Positions 27,023 through 36,389 of a DNA stretch of 64,000 bases are shown one piece after another. Position 1 is the stretch's first letter; each line of letters begins with the position of its first letter. Under the pieces are notes generated by a model that was not told where the DNA came from, made no database searches, and saw nothing but the letters and a program-made list of their open reading frames with translations. A program made the position numbers and the translations under genes. Where the stretch lies: the NCBI GenBank assembly GCA_963761475.1, contig CAVXGT010000007.1:1-64000 (forward strand), read 5' to 3'. The stretch comes from Ga0077555 sp963761475 (GTDB taxonomy: Bacteria > Pseudomonadota > Alphaproteobacteria > Rhizobiales > Hyphomicrobiaceae).

Positions 27023-27589
27023 TCACTCATCAATCCCGTTCAGCAGCCAGAGCCAGGCATTTTTATGGCCGCGACGCTCCTTGATCATTTCTTGGTAATT
27101 CTCCTGTTGCCTCCAGCGGCGAACGGTAGCTGTCGTTACTTTGACTTCTCTTGCGACATTGCCCAAGCTGGCCGAACTTGGGTTTTCACCCTTCGGATCG
27201 GGATCGTGCCGTGCCTCATATAGTATGGCGAGAAAAAATGACAAAATTGATGATGACCGCACACCCATCGCACGAGCCATCATTAACATGAGCAGGCGAA
27301 ACCCAATTTTCTCTATTTCTGGTTCATCGTTCCATTCGTCTGATAGTCGAATCTTGTTTCGGGCGGGATCGTCCAGCATTTCACACAGAAGTATAACAAG
27401 TTCATCTGGCAAGGAAGATTGCTGTGATTTTACCGTAATCAGGTACTGAGCCGCTCTATCCTTCAATCTCTGCCGAGATTGTGCGACTTTTCTTTCTGGC
27501 TTCGCTTCCTTCAAGGTTTGCCACTCTTCAAGCATGAGTCTTGACATCTCCTGAATATATTCGTCTGGCAGTATTTTATGCTCACTCAT
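27023..27589 (-). CDS. hypothetical protein with C-terminal HTH, coupled to the integrase
   Basis: The 188-residue product starts one base after the integrase stop, so it is in the same operon. The C-terminal part (ASLGNVAREVKVTTATVRRW, RRQQENYQEMI) is a helix-turn-helix. The middle is helical and hydrophobic. Its G+C content is clearly lower than that of its neighbours, which suggests a different origin. A role in integrase control or element maintenance is plausible from position only. Confidence 0.65.
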   Translation of the reverse strand: MSEHKILPDEYIQEMSRLMLEEWQTLKEAKPERKVAQSRQRLKDRAAQYLITVKSQQSSLPDELVILLCEMLDDPARNKIRLSDEWNDEPEIEKIGFRLLMLMMARAMGVRSSSILSFFLAILYEARHDPDPKGENPSSASLGNVAREVKVTTATVRRWRQQENYQEMIKERRGHKNAWLWLLNGIDE

Positions 27590-27590
27590 G

Positions 27591-28817
27591 CTATTTCGCC
27601 TCGATAGAAGAAATTGTTCCCGCGAAGCTGTTCAGGGCTAATCGCCGTTCATCAATGTAGGTGGCGCGATTGTACACCCCTGCTACGCCAGATTTGGCTG
27701 CCCCCGTCATGTGGTTGATTATGGCCTCAACGACGTGAGGCGGCACTTTAAGTTCCTCATTCATGATGGTAACCATGCTTCGCCGAAGATCGTGAAACCG
27801 CCACGACGTCGGAGCCGGCACTCCCAATTTCCCGGCCAACTCGGAGATACGATGATCAACGCGCGCCTTGGCTTTACTGAAGCCAGATGCAGGCGTTTCT
27901 CCGTTGCCCGAGAAGAGATTGTGTCCAGTGCGAGGCGTCGCCTTGATAACAGCGAGAGCTTGAGGGGAAAGCGGCACGATGTGCGGCAGCCTGTTCTTGG
28001 TACGCTCAGGCGGGATGTGCCAAGTGGGAGTCGCTATGTCGAGATCGCGCAATTCCTCCCATCGCATGCCTGCCACCTCATTTCGCCGCTGTCCGGTCAA
28101 AATCAGGAGCTTGACGATCGGTCCGAAGATCCCGCCCTCGGCGTCAGCCGCGGCCCAAATCAGTTTGAGCTCCTGGAGGGTCAGCACTCGGGCACGTGAC
28201 GGGATCTTGCGACTATTTTTGATGCGGTCGGCAGGCGATGTCTCGATAGCGTCGCGATCGACGCACCAATTGAAGAATTTCCGTAGATAGGCCAGCGACA
28301 GCCCTCCTGCTGTCTTGGCGCCCCTCGCGTCGATCGCATCCATGAGTTCCAGGATGTCGGCCTTCTTGATTGAGGAGACGGGTCTGCTGCGCCACCTCGC
28401 TGTATCCTTTCCAAAGAGGATCCGCTTGTACTCTCGCGCCGTTGTCGGACGAAGGTTTGGCTCGACATGTTTCGCCATGAACTGCTCAGCCAAGCGCCCG
28501 AATGTGTTGTCGATGTCGATCTGACGTTTTTGGCGCCTCTCTTCCTCGACATGACGGGGGTCGATGCCCGCGGCGGCCAACCGCATCATCTCTTGAGCCT
28601 GCTTGCGGGCATCGGCGAGCTTCATCCCCGGGTGGCGCCCCAAGGTGAGCCGGATGAGCTTGCCTTCGACCCGCGTCATGACAAACCAGGCTCGGGTGCC
28701 GGAATGCGAAACTCGCAGCCCGAACGACGGCAGGAGCTCGTCGAAATACTCGCTCTGCCCTGCTTTCGGTGGCCGGAGGCGTTCAACGGCGGCTGATGTC
28801 AGTTTGATCCTGGCCAT
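27591..28817 (-). CDS. int: site-specific tyrosine integrase of an integrative element
   Basis: The 408-residue product has an N-terminal DUF4102 arm-binding domain (LRPPKAGQSEYFDELLPSFG, then RLTLGRHPGMKLADARKQA), a SAM-like core-binding region and a C-terminal catalytic domain. The Arg in TGQRRNEVAGMRW, His/Arg in FHDLRRSMVT, His in INHMTG and Tyr in RATYIDERR are present. The start is 158 bases from the tRNA-derived attachment copy at 28975-29020. The gene reads away from it into the element, the standard layout for tRNA-targeting integrases. Intact. Confidence 0.94.
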   Translation of the reverse strand: MARIKLTSAAVERLRPPKAGQSEYFDELLPSFGLRVSHSGTRAWFVMTRVEGKLIRLTLGRHPGMKLADARKQAQEMMRLAAAGIDPRHVEEERRQKRQIDIDNTFGRLAEQFMAKHVEPNLRPTTAREYKRILFGKDTARWRSRPVSSIKKADILELMDAIDARGAKTAGGLSLAYLRKFFNWCVDRDAIETSPADRIKNSRKIPSRARVLTLQELKLIWAAADAEGGIFGPIVKLLILTGQRRNEVAGMRWEELRDLDIATPTWHIPPERTKNRLPHIVPLSPQALAVIKATPRTGHNLFSGNGETPASGFSKAKARVDHRISELAGKLGVPAPTSWRFHDLRRSMVTIMNEELKVPPHVVEAIINHMTGAAKSGVAGVYNRATYIDERRLALNSFAGTISSIEAK

Positions 28818-28974
28818 GGTCTAGGTAACTCCTAGGTAACACAATGTACCCGATATAGATGGTTATGGAGTGATAGGGTGTGATAGCCTAGAGTCCCCAT
28901 TATATGGGCACAAATATCTGGTTCGTCTGGAATTGCGTTAGGGTATGTTAGACAATGATATTGCAGAGCAGCTT

Positions 28975-29020
28975 ATTCCTAATCTGGGGGTCGCAGGTTC
29001 GAATCCTGCCGGGATCGCCA
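28975..29020 (+). other. attachment site: 3' part of a tRNA-Arg(CCT) gene
   Basis: From ATTCCTAATC onward the sequence is the 3' half of a tRNA: anticodon loop with CCT, a variable loop, a T arm GCAGGTTCGAATCCTGC and the acceptor strand plus encoded CCA (CGGGATCGCCA). The complementary 5' acceptor GATCCCG and D arm are absent upstream, so this is not a working tRNA gene. It lies directly behind the integrase start, as expected for an attR copy. The intact tRNA gene should lie beyond the left end of the window. Confidence 0.85.
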
Positions 29021-29160
29021 ATGAAATCAATCGATTATCCCGCTCGCTGCGGCGCGCCGGCGTCATCGGGCAAGCAGAAGGACGCTAGCGTCTCTTGGCG
29101 TGCAGACGCTCGAAGGCTATCAGCCCCCTGTTTTACGCCTTCAATTACAACTGTAACCAC

Positions 29161-29373
29161 TGGCGGCGGATCAGAACCAGCAATCCGCTGGAGCGCCTTC
29201 TACGCGAGATCCGCCGGCGCACCCGCTTGGTCGGCGCCTTCCCCGACGGGCAATCGGCGCTGAATAAAGTGACGGCCTGCCTGCGCCACGTCGCCCGCAC
29301 CGCATGGTCGACCAAGAGGTATCTATCGATGGACCTGTTGAAGGACCATCAAGCCACCAACACCACCGCCTGA
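29161..29373 (+). pseudogene. IS256-family transposase C-terminal scrap
   Basis: WRRIRTSNPLERLLREIRRR, TRLVGAFPDGQSALNKV and TAWSTKRYLSMDLLKD are the end of a mutator-type transposase of a subgroup different from the 5448-10850 gene. Upstream parts are missing. Confidence 0.75.
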
Positions 29374-29433
29374 GCCCGCGCCGGGCACCAATCAGCCAGA
29401 TCGATTGCGCGAAAAATTCTGGACACTGCCCTG

Positions 29434-29640
29434 GGTCGTCCGTGTGAGAACGGGTACAACGCGTCGTTCAACGCTCGGATGAGGGACGAGCTCTTCAATG
29501 GCGAAAACTTGTACTCCCTGAATGAAGGGCGGATCATCATCGGGCGCTGGCGGTGCCATGACAATACCATCCGCCGGCACGCATCGCTGGCCTATCGGGC
29601 ACCGCCCCCCGAAGTGCCCGTGCCTGATCCTGCCGCGTAG
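29434..29640 (+). pseudogene. IS3-family OrfB (integrase core) C-terminal scrap
   Basis: ENGYNASFNARMRDELFNGE, LYSLNEGRIIIGRWRCHDNT and IRRHASLAYRAPPPEVPVPD match the last 65 residues of IS3-type transposases. The catalytic Glu of the ENGY-ESFN motif has become Ala (N-A-S). Only this fragment remains. Confidence 0.8.
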
Positions 29641-29725
29641 CCGCCGGCGCTATGCGTGGGCGCTCCGGCAGCCACGCAGGGCGGCCGGTGCACGAACGCC
29701 TTCGGCGCCGGCATCCTGGCTCCCC

Positions 29726-30575
29726 TCACGACAGCCGCATGGCTACCAATCCGGCAAAGATTGTAAGCGTCGCCAGGAGGCGGGTCGGATTGAAGCGCTC
29801 GCCCATGAAGGCCACCGCAATCAGCGTGCCGAACAACACCGATGTTTCTCGTAGCGCTGCAACAGCCCCGATCGGAGCGCGCGTCATCGCCCAGAGCGCG
29901 GTCCCGTAAGACGCCATCACCATGGCGCCTCCGACGAGGCCCAGCAGCCATTTCGTCGAGAAGCTGGCCATCACTTCCTGCGGGCGCCACACCAGAATGA
30001 TCGGCGTCAGCAGCGCCCCCGTCAGCATCATCATCAACGCAACGTAGCCCACGGGATTACCCGAAGCCCTGGCGCCGACACCATCGATCAAGGTGTAGGC
30101 AACGATGACCACGATGTTGCTTGCGGCCACTGCGATGCCGTACCCATCGATGCCGCCCCGCCGCAACGCGTGAAAGCCGAGGCCCAGCACTCCAACGCCA
30201 AGCAGAACCACTCCGCCAAGCATGGCTGCAGAGAGCATTTCGTCGAGCAACGCGACGCTCAGCGTGGTGATGATCAGGGGCGCCGTTCCACGGGTCAAAG
30301 GATAGATCGCCGAGTAGTCGGCGAGTTCGATAGGAGAGGCCGAGCAGGAGGAAATAGCCGACGTGAATAACACCCGACGCAATGGCGTAGGGGATGCTCG
30401 CGTCGGCTGGCATGCCGACAACCACCAGCATGGCGATGGAGACGACCGCCGCGCCTGTCGCGATGATTGCGGCGCCGATCAGCGGATCGTGCCCCTGCCG
30501 ACCCTTCGCCAAGGCATTCCATGTGGCATGCAGCAACGCCGCAGCGAGTACGATTGCGATCACCTCCTGCGACAT
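29726..30575 (-). pseudogene. EamA/DMT-family transporter with one frameshift
   Basis: The N-terminal half (MSQEVIAIVLAAALLHATWN, then several membrane segments) starts at ATG 30573-30575. Near 30322-30330 the frame changes. The second EamA repeat then continues as YSAIYPLTRGTAPLIITTLS to FNPTRLLATLTIFAGLVAMR. Removing one base gives a normal protein of about 283 residues with ten membrane helices. It starts 4 bases after the MFS stop, so the two form an operon. DMT proteins of this type export metabolites or drugs. Confidence 0.8.
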
Positions 30576-30579
30576 CGAC

Positions 30580-31797
30580 TTAGCCTTTGCGCTCGGCGGT
30601 GCCGTCTGTCGGTTGCGATGTCTCGTCGGCCAACTTTCCGGAAGGGATTGCAACCGCCCAAAGCATAAGGCTCGTCGCCGCCAGCATGATCGCGGCTGCC
30701 CCGTATAGCGTTAGCGCCGGCAGTATCGGAATAAGGACGCCTGCCGCTAAGGGGCCCGTCCCGGCGCCGATGTCGCGCCATGTCGCCTGGCGGGCCAGGG
30801 CTCGTATGCGCTCGGAGCCCGGGTGCGCCTCGGCGACCATCGGGGCCGTAAGCGGCTGCATGAGGGCCCGTAGCGAGATCGTTGCGAGCACGCCGAGCCA
30901 GAGCAGCCAGCCGTCCGTCGCAAGCATGACGAGGCCAGCCGATGCGCCCAACGAGGTCAGCACGATAACGCGACGCGCACCGAACCGGTGGGCGAGCATG
31001 CCTCCGAGCGGAGAGCAGGCAACCTCGACCGCGTAGCGCATGGCCATGGCGATACCTGCGGCCAGTACGGCGCCTTTCGGGTAGGCGTGCGCCGCAAGCA
31101 AGCCGAGACCGAATATGAAAATCCCATCGAGTGTGAACCCGCCAGCGAAGGACCACAGGCTGATCGGTCCCGGCCATTCGAAGCGTGGCCCAGCGAGCAC
31201 CGGCCGCTCGGCCTGGACCGGGATCCGCGCAGCGAAGAAGGGAGCCAGGCAGGACAGCGCGGCCAGCGAGAAGAACACCGAGCGCGGGCCGAGATAGAGG
31301 GCCATCACGGCGCCCGCGACGAGACCGATCATCGGACCAGCGGCAATGATCGCCCGAGATCGCCCCGTGCGTCGAGCCGCACCTTCCGCCACCGCCGTCG
31401 GCAGCGCCTGGTTGGCAAGATTGAGCGCTGCGTAGGACAGCCCCCAAAGCAGTCGCCCGGCGAGCAGTGGCCACAGCCCCGAAAGGGTCGCGTAGCTCAG
31501 TGTCGCCAGTGCCGCGCCGACGCTCGCCAGCATAGTGGCCGCGCGGGGGCCTCGGGCGGCGTAAAACCGGCCCACCCAGCCGTAGCCGACGATGCGGACC
31601 AGTCGGTTGGCGGCCAGCAGTACGCCAGCTTCCGGCAGCGACACGCCGAAGGTCGCCGCATACAGCGGCAGCAGCAGATAGAGCAGCGTATCGCCTGGTA
31701 GCGTCAATGCGAGTGCGACGGCCGCATTGAAGGAGCCGCGGTCGGCCTCGACCGCTGCCGTATGGCGCTCGAGGCGCCCAGATGCTGGGTTGTTCAA
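30580..31797 (-). CDS. MFS transporter
   Basis: About 405 residues with roughly twelve hydrophobic helices, for example LPGDTLLYLLLPLYAATFGV and GWVGRFYAARGPRAATMLAS near the N terminus. The open frame extends 89 codons upstream with non-membrane, low-quality sequence. I therefore place the start at TTG 31795-31797, the nearest candidate before the first helix, and this remains uncertain. The TGTGACAG repeats at about 31825-31843 lie in the intergenic region shared with the divergent MFS gene and might be an operator. Substrate unknown. Confidence 0.75.
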   Translation of the reverse strand: MNNPASGRLERHTAAVEADRGSFNAAVALALTLPGDTLLYLLLPLYAATFGVSLPEAGVLLAANRLVRIVGYGWVGRFYAARGPRAATMLASVGAALATLSYATLSGLWPLLAGRLLWGLSYAALNLANQALPTAVAEGAARRTGRSRAIIAAGPMIGLVAGAVMALYLGPRSVFFSLAALSCLAPFFAARIPVQAERPVLAGPRFEWPGPISLWSFAGGFTLDGIFIFGLGLLAAHAYPKGAVLAAGIAMAMRYAVEVACSPLGGMLAHRFGARRVIVLTSLGASAGLVMLATDGWLLWLGVLATISLRALMQPLTAPMVAEAHPGSERIRALARQATWRDIGAGTGPLAAGVLIPILPALTLYGAAAIMLAATSLMLWAVAIPSGKLADETSQPTDGTAERKG

Positions 31798-31985
31798 GCG
31801 GCCATCCGCTGAGATAGAATGAAATGTGACAGTTCTGTGACAGATTAAGAGGCTGATGGGGGGAGGCAAGTCGCGATCGCGCGGCCTCGCACCGAGGCGC
31901 TGCGCCATCGTGGCCGGAAAGACACCATCGTGGGTCGCTTGAGACGTCAAACGGTCGAAAGCGCCGCCAGGGGGAGCAGTACGGG

Positions 31986-33209
31986 ATGGCATCGAAGATT
32001 GCGCTGCGGGGAAGCAGTCTCGTGCTGGCGATGTGCCTGGGACAGGTCGCCAATCTCTTGTCACACGTTGCGGTTCCGGCCGTCATGGCCGCACATCTCA
32101 TCCCGCTCTGGCAGCTCTCGGCCAGTGAGGCAGGCTTGATGGCCGGCGCCTACTCGATCGGCTACATGCTGGCCGTTCCAGTCCTGATGACGCTGACCGA
32201 CCGCATCGACGCCCGGATCGTGCTGGTGATCGGCTAGGCGATCATGGGAGCTGCAACCATCGCGTTTGGGCTGATGGCTGACGGCTTTTTCTCTGCGACC
32301 GTCCTTTGGGCGCTGGCTGGTGTCGGTTGTGCCGGCGCCTACATGCCTGGCCTCAGGGCCTTGACCGACCGGCTCGGACCCGGTGACCACTCCCGGTCGA
32401 TCACGCTCTATACGGCCTGCTTCTCGCTTGGCGTCGGGCTGTCGTTTCTGGCGGCGCAGTTGATCGCTGACGTCTTCGGCTGGCGAGCCGCCTTCATCGC
32501 GACGGGCCTGGCGCCGCTGGTGATGATCGCTGTCTGTGCCCTGCTCGAACCCCACTGGCCTCCGGCGTCAACGTCTCCGCTCATCAGTTTCGGCCCTGTG
32601 CTGCGCAATCGCGCTGCGATGGGGTTCATCCTCGGCTACGGCGTGCATTGTTTCGAGCTCTATGGGTTTCGTACCTGGCTTGTCGCCTTCTGGGCGTACA
32701 TCGTGTCGCGCAACGGCGGTCAAGCAATCCTCTCGCCGATCGCCCTGAGCGTCGTCATCACCCTATTGGCGTTGCCGGCGAGCGTGCTTGGCAACGAATG
32801 TGCACTTCGTTTCGGGCGCCACCGCTCGATCGCGTTGATCATGTCGTCATCGTCGGTGGTGGCATTATCTGTCGCCGCGCTCGTCGACGCGCCCCCCGCG
32901 GTTCTGCTTCTCCTGATGCTGGCTTATGCCTTTACGCTTCCGGGGGACTTCGGGGCTCTGACCTCCGGCATGGCGATGAGCGCCTCGCCTGGTGCGCGCG
33001 GGGCGACGATGGCGCTGCATTCGATGGTCGGCTTCGGCATGGCTGCGGCCGGCGGTTCTCTCGTCGGCTTTGCCATCGATATGGGCGGTGGTGCCACGAC
33101 CGACCTTGGCTGGCGGGCAGCGTTCGCGGTGATGGGCCTCGGCATTGCGCTCGGTCCGTTGGTCGTTCTTTTGAGCCGCGGCGGGCAGCACCCGAAAAGT
33201 CCGACCTGA
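31986..33209 (+). pseudogene. MFS transporter interrupted by one in-frame TAG
   Basis: The first 83 codons encode two membrane helices (MASKIALRGSSLVLAMCLGQ, then AGAYSIGYMLAVPVLMTLTD, then ARIVLVIG). They are followed by TAG at 32235-32237 and, in the same frame, 324 more codons of normal MFS helices. With one base changed (TAG to TGG would give IGWAIMG) the product is a standard 407-residue exporter. The start lies back to back with the other MFS gene. Either a recent nonsense mutation or a sequence error. Confidence 0.85.
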
Positions 33210-33439
33210 CGTTTGCCAGTTGATTGCCGGGAAGGCGTTCATCAATGGGGCTTCCAACGCATGCAGCCTTGCTCGAGACCAGGCGGCCAGCGCGCGAAGG
33301 GTGGCAACGGATGTCAGCCAGGCGTATCAGGGCCGCCATTGCCGAAGCGAAGAAATCTATGGAGCAGACCAATCGCGCCAACGATCGCAGACGCCCGTGC
33401 GTAGTTACGGACATGTACGGGCTGACTGCGGATCTGATC

Positions 33440-34017
33440 ACGACGCGCGCCGCCCCATTGCAGAACATTGCTGCCGAGGCGAAATGCATTTCGAGCCACT
33501 CGAATCCGGCGTCGTACGCACGACGGGCAGTATCGCCATAAGCCCGATGAATGTCTTGGATTTCGGGAATGGTCGGCTCTCGGACCGGCAGTGTGTAACG
33601 CCGATCGTGATGAATAGGTGACGGACCGCGTACCTGCCGCCCGTCAGGAGCACGCGCCGCCCATTTCTGCTTGCCGTGTCATGGCTACTTCTAGCTGCCG
33701 CGTCGTCCAATGTGGCCGAGTAGGATGGCGGCGACGGTCCCCATATTCTTGAAAAGGGAAGTGACCCGCTTCAGGTCCGGGACGTGAGCATCGCCCTAGA
33801 TGCCAGCGCAGCTGACGCTTGTCCGAACATCGGATTGAACCGCGAGCTGCTCGAGAAACACAAGTTCAAAGCTGCCATCCGCACGTGAGCCGGCGAGGAT
33901 CAGATGGAAATCGCTCATGCTCCCATCGACCGAGCGATATATGGTCATGGGCGACTTTGCGATACGGTTGCGCAACGTGACACCCTGTAACGTGAACGCA
34001 GAGGAGAGATCGGGCAT
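33440..34017 (-). pseudogene. old-yellow-enzyme (NADH:flavin oxidoreductase) remnant
   Basis: From ATG 34015-34017 the minus strand gives FTLQGVTLRNRIAKSPMTIY, then DGSMSDFHLILAGSRADGSF. This is the family N terminus, and the frame closes at 33796. Further on, in another frame, EPTIPEIQDIHRAYGDTARR and AYDAGFEWLEMHFASAAMFC match the internal region with the catalytic surroundings. The barrel's second half is missing. It is badly decayed. The adjacent 33210-33440 bases hold nothing clear. Confidence 0.65.
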
Positions 34018-34234
34018 CGGCGGCACAAGCCTTATATTCCAGGGACCGAACCGCAAAGCACTCGGCCTCGCTCCTGATTGTAGGTGGGCACGAACAGTTG
34101 TCCTCCCTCCAGCGGGTCTTATCAGTTGAAATCACCAGCTGTGACACGACCAATATCGGTCCTACGTTGATTTGTCTTCATGCGCTGCCTGCGGTCGTTG
34201 TCCACGCAATCGGCAGGCACGAGTGAGTGACGCA

Positions 34235-35857
34235 TCATGTTGTGGTAACGCCACGGCCACGAATGAGATCGGCACCTTTTTCAGCGATGGCGAGGGTCGC
34301 AGCAAACGTGTTCGCTGACGGCAACATGGGCATGATCGAAGCATCCACGATCCTCAGCCCGTGCAGGCCATGAACTCGCAGCTTGTCGTCGACGACGGCA
34401 CGCGGATCGCTTGCTGGGCCCATCTTTGCCGTGCCGACCAGATGATAGCCGGTGTTTCCTCTGCGTTTTGCGAAATCGAGCAGTTCGTCATCCGTCTGGA
34501 CGTTGGCGCCGGGAAGCGTCTCGTGATCAAAGTACCTCGCCATCTCGGGCCGGCTCAGGATTTGTCGAGCAAGGCGGAGTCCGGCGAGCGTGATGGCTTG
34601 ATCGACCTCTGCAGCAAGGTAGTTGGGCTGAATGGCGGGCGCCTCCATCGGATCGGCCGAGCGAGCGCGGACATATCCTGTGCTGTGCGGGCGCGGTTGG
34701 GCGGCGCCGCACGTCAGGCCTGGGAAATTATCCAGAACATAGACCTTTCCATCCTGATAGCTGCCGGGCGTGAACAGGATCCGCAGATCGGCGTCATCAA
34801 GATCCGGGTGCGATTTGCCGTGCACGAAAGCGATGGTTGGACACAACGCCAGCACGCTCGGCCGTCCCACCGTCCACTTCGCGACCTCGACCGCCAGCCT
34901 GGGCCATCGGGCGAGTTCATTGATCGTGCGCACATTCCTGGCTCGCGCCGTCATACGCACGGAGTAGTGGTCCCGCAGGTTTTCACCGACTCCGGCCAGC
35001 GCGTGACGGATGGGAACTCCGATGTCCCGCAGGTGCGCAGGCGCGCCGATACCGGAGATCTGGAGGAGTTTTGCAGAGTTCGCGGTGCCCGCACTGAGGA
35101 TGACCTCACGGCCCGCGCGAACGATGTGATCACGGCCCGCCCGATCACGATAGCGCACGCCGGTGACGCGCAAGCCGTCCATGTCCAAGCCTGTCACGAA
35201 CGCATGCGTTGTCAGCGAAACGACGCCACGGCGTAGGGCCGGTTTCAGGAACGCGCTTGCGCTGCTGACACGCCATCCCTTGTGGATGTTGCGCTGGAAA
35301 TAGCCGGCGCCGAATTGTGTGCCGGAGTTGTAGTCGGCGGCGCGCGGGATGCCGAGCCCGGCTGCGGCGTCGAGAAAAGCTTGGGCCAGGGGGTTGGTCC
35401 AATCGATATCGGTGATCGGCAGCTGCCCATTCTGGCCGCGATGCGGCGCATCGCCATCGGTTATGCGGGCCTCCGAGCGGTTGAAATAAGGAAGGAGATC
35501 ATCGAAACCCCATCCCCGGTTTCCCATTTGCGCCCAGACATCGAAATCGGCGCGCTGCCCTCGGTTGTAGACCATGCCGTTGATCGAGCTGGAGCCACCC
35601 ACCACTTTGCCCTGCGGCACGGCGATACTCCTGCCATCGAGACCTGGCGCCGGTTCCGTTGTAAACGGCCAGACAAAGCGATCGCCGTAGAGTGTCTTTA
35701 CGAAGCCAGCGGGAATGGCGATGAGCGGATGATTGTCGCTGCGGCCTGCCTCGAGCACGCAGATGCTGGCAGCGTTGTCCTCGCTCAAGCGGTTCGCCAA
35801 CACACAACCTGCCGCCCCGGCGCCGACGATGACGTAGTCGAACTGCTGCTCTGCCAT
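34235..35857 (-). CDS. GMC-family FAD-dependent oxidoreductase
   Basis: The 540-residue product has an ADP-binding N terminus (FDYVIVGAGAAGCVLANRLS), the GMC signature PQGKVVGGSSSINGMVYNRG, a second motif SAGTANSAKLLQISGIGAP, and the catalytic His in GYHLVGTAKMG with Asn in PSANTFAATLAIAEKGADLI. This is the choline dehydrogenase/alcohol oxidase type. Start ATG 35855-35857 is preceded by GGAAAG. Its oxidised substrate is probably an alcohol, possibly linked to the enzyme cluster that follows, though it lies apart from it. Confidence 0.93.
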   Translation of the reverse strand: MAEQQFDYVIVGAGAAGCVLANRLSEDNAASICVLEAGRSDNHPLIAIPAGFVKTLYGDRFVWPFTTEPAPGLDGRSIAVPQGKVVGGSSSINGMVYNRGQRADFDVWAQMGNRGWGFDDLLPYFNRSEARITDGDAPHRGQNGQLPITDIDWTNPLAQAFLDAAAGLGIPRAADYNSGTQFGAGYFQRNIHKGWRVSSASAFLKPALRRGVVSLTTHAFVTGLDMDGLRVTGVRYRDRAGRDHIVRAGREVILSAGTANSAKLLQISGIGAPAHLRDIGVPIRHALAGVGENLRDHYSVRMTARARNVRTINELARWPRLAVEVAKWTVGRPSVLALCPTIAFVHGKSHPDLDDADLRILFTPGSYQDGKVYVLDNFPGLTCGAAQPRPHSTGYVRARSADPMEAPAIQPNYLAAEVDQAITLAGLRLARQILSRPEMARYFDHETLPGANVQTDDELLDFAKRRGNTGYHLVGTAKMGPASDPRAVVDDKLRVHGLHGLRIVDASIMPMLPSANTFAATLAIAEKGADLIRGRGVTTT

Positions 35858-36389
35858 GCCCAGCTTTCCTTCATCTTCGTAAGTGCAACACGTCGCGGCC
35901 CTTCGATCACCAGAGCACGGCCATTGCCTCAGAATAGTCACGCAATGCGAGCGCCATCCCACCCCCTCGCATAACGATCGCGAGTCTCGATCCAATTGAG
36001 AGGCTGTCGAGATCGGTGAGGGCTTGTCAAAGACAAAAGGCTCGGCTGACTATCAATAGCGCCAAGGGCCACGAGGTTGAGTGCTCAATTGGAGGTGCAC
36101 TCGCGTTGTTTTCTCGGAAGCGACCGCCATAGCCAATCCTGAGACGACGGACTGGGATGCGGTGCCTGATGTACGATCCTGCAGGGACGCGGCGATCGAC
36201 GCTCCCGGCGCTCACCGATGCACCATGTCGCTTGATGTGCAGGTGTCTCGGACCCCGGCTAACCGCGAAGGGCGCCGGCAACTCTGGCCGGCGCCGCGTC
36301 AGTGATCAAGCCTGAGTTCGACGGGGTTGGATGGCGCGCCGCTGCCAGCCGGATTGGCGCGGTATCGCCAGCGTGCTCGATCGCCAGCT
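35858..36389. other. intergenic region with a strong hairpin
   Basis: No gene seen. GGCGCCGGC (36271-36279) and GCCGGCGCC (36287-36295) form a perfect 9-bp stem with a 7-base loop about 95 bases beyond the end of the glutathione-transferase gene. It may terminate that transcript, although no T run follows. Confidence 0.45.

Noticed and set aside
28944..29020. complete tRNA-Arg gene
   Set aside because: The 5' acceptor strand and D arm are missing. Only the 3' portion matches, as expected for an attachment-site copy.
32235..32237. TAG as recoded sense codon in the MFS gene
   Set aside because: No sign of amber recoding in the other genes, where stops behave normally. A simple nonsense change or error is enough.
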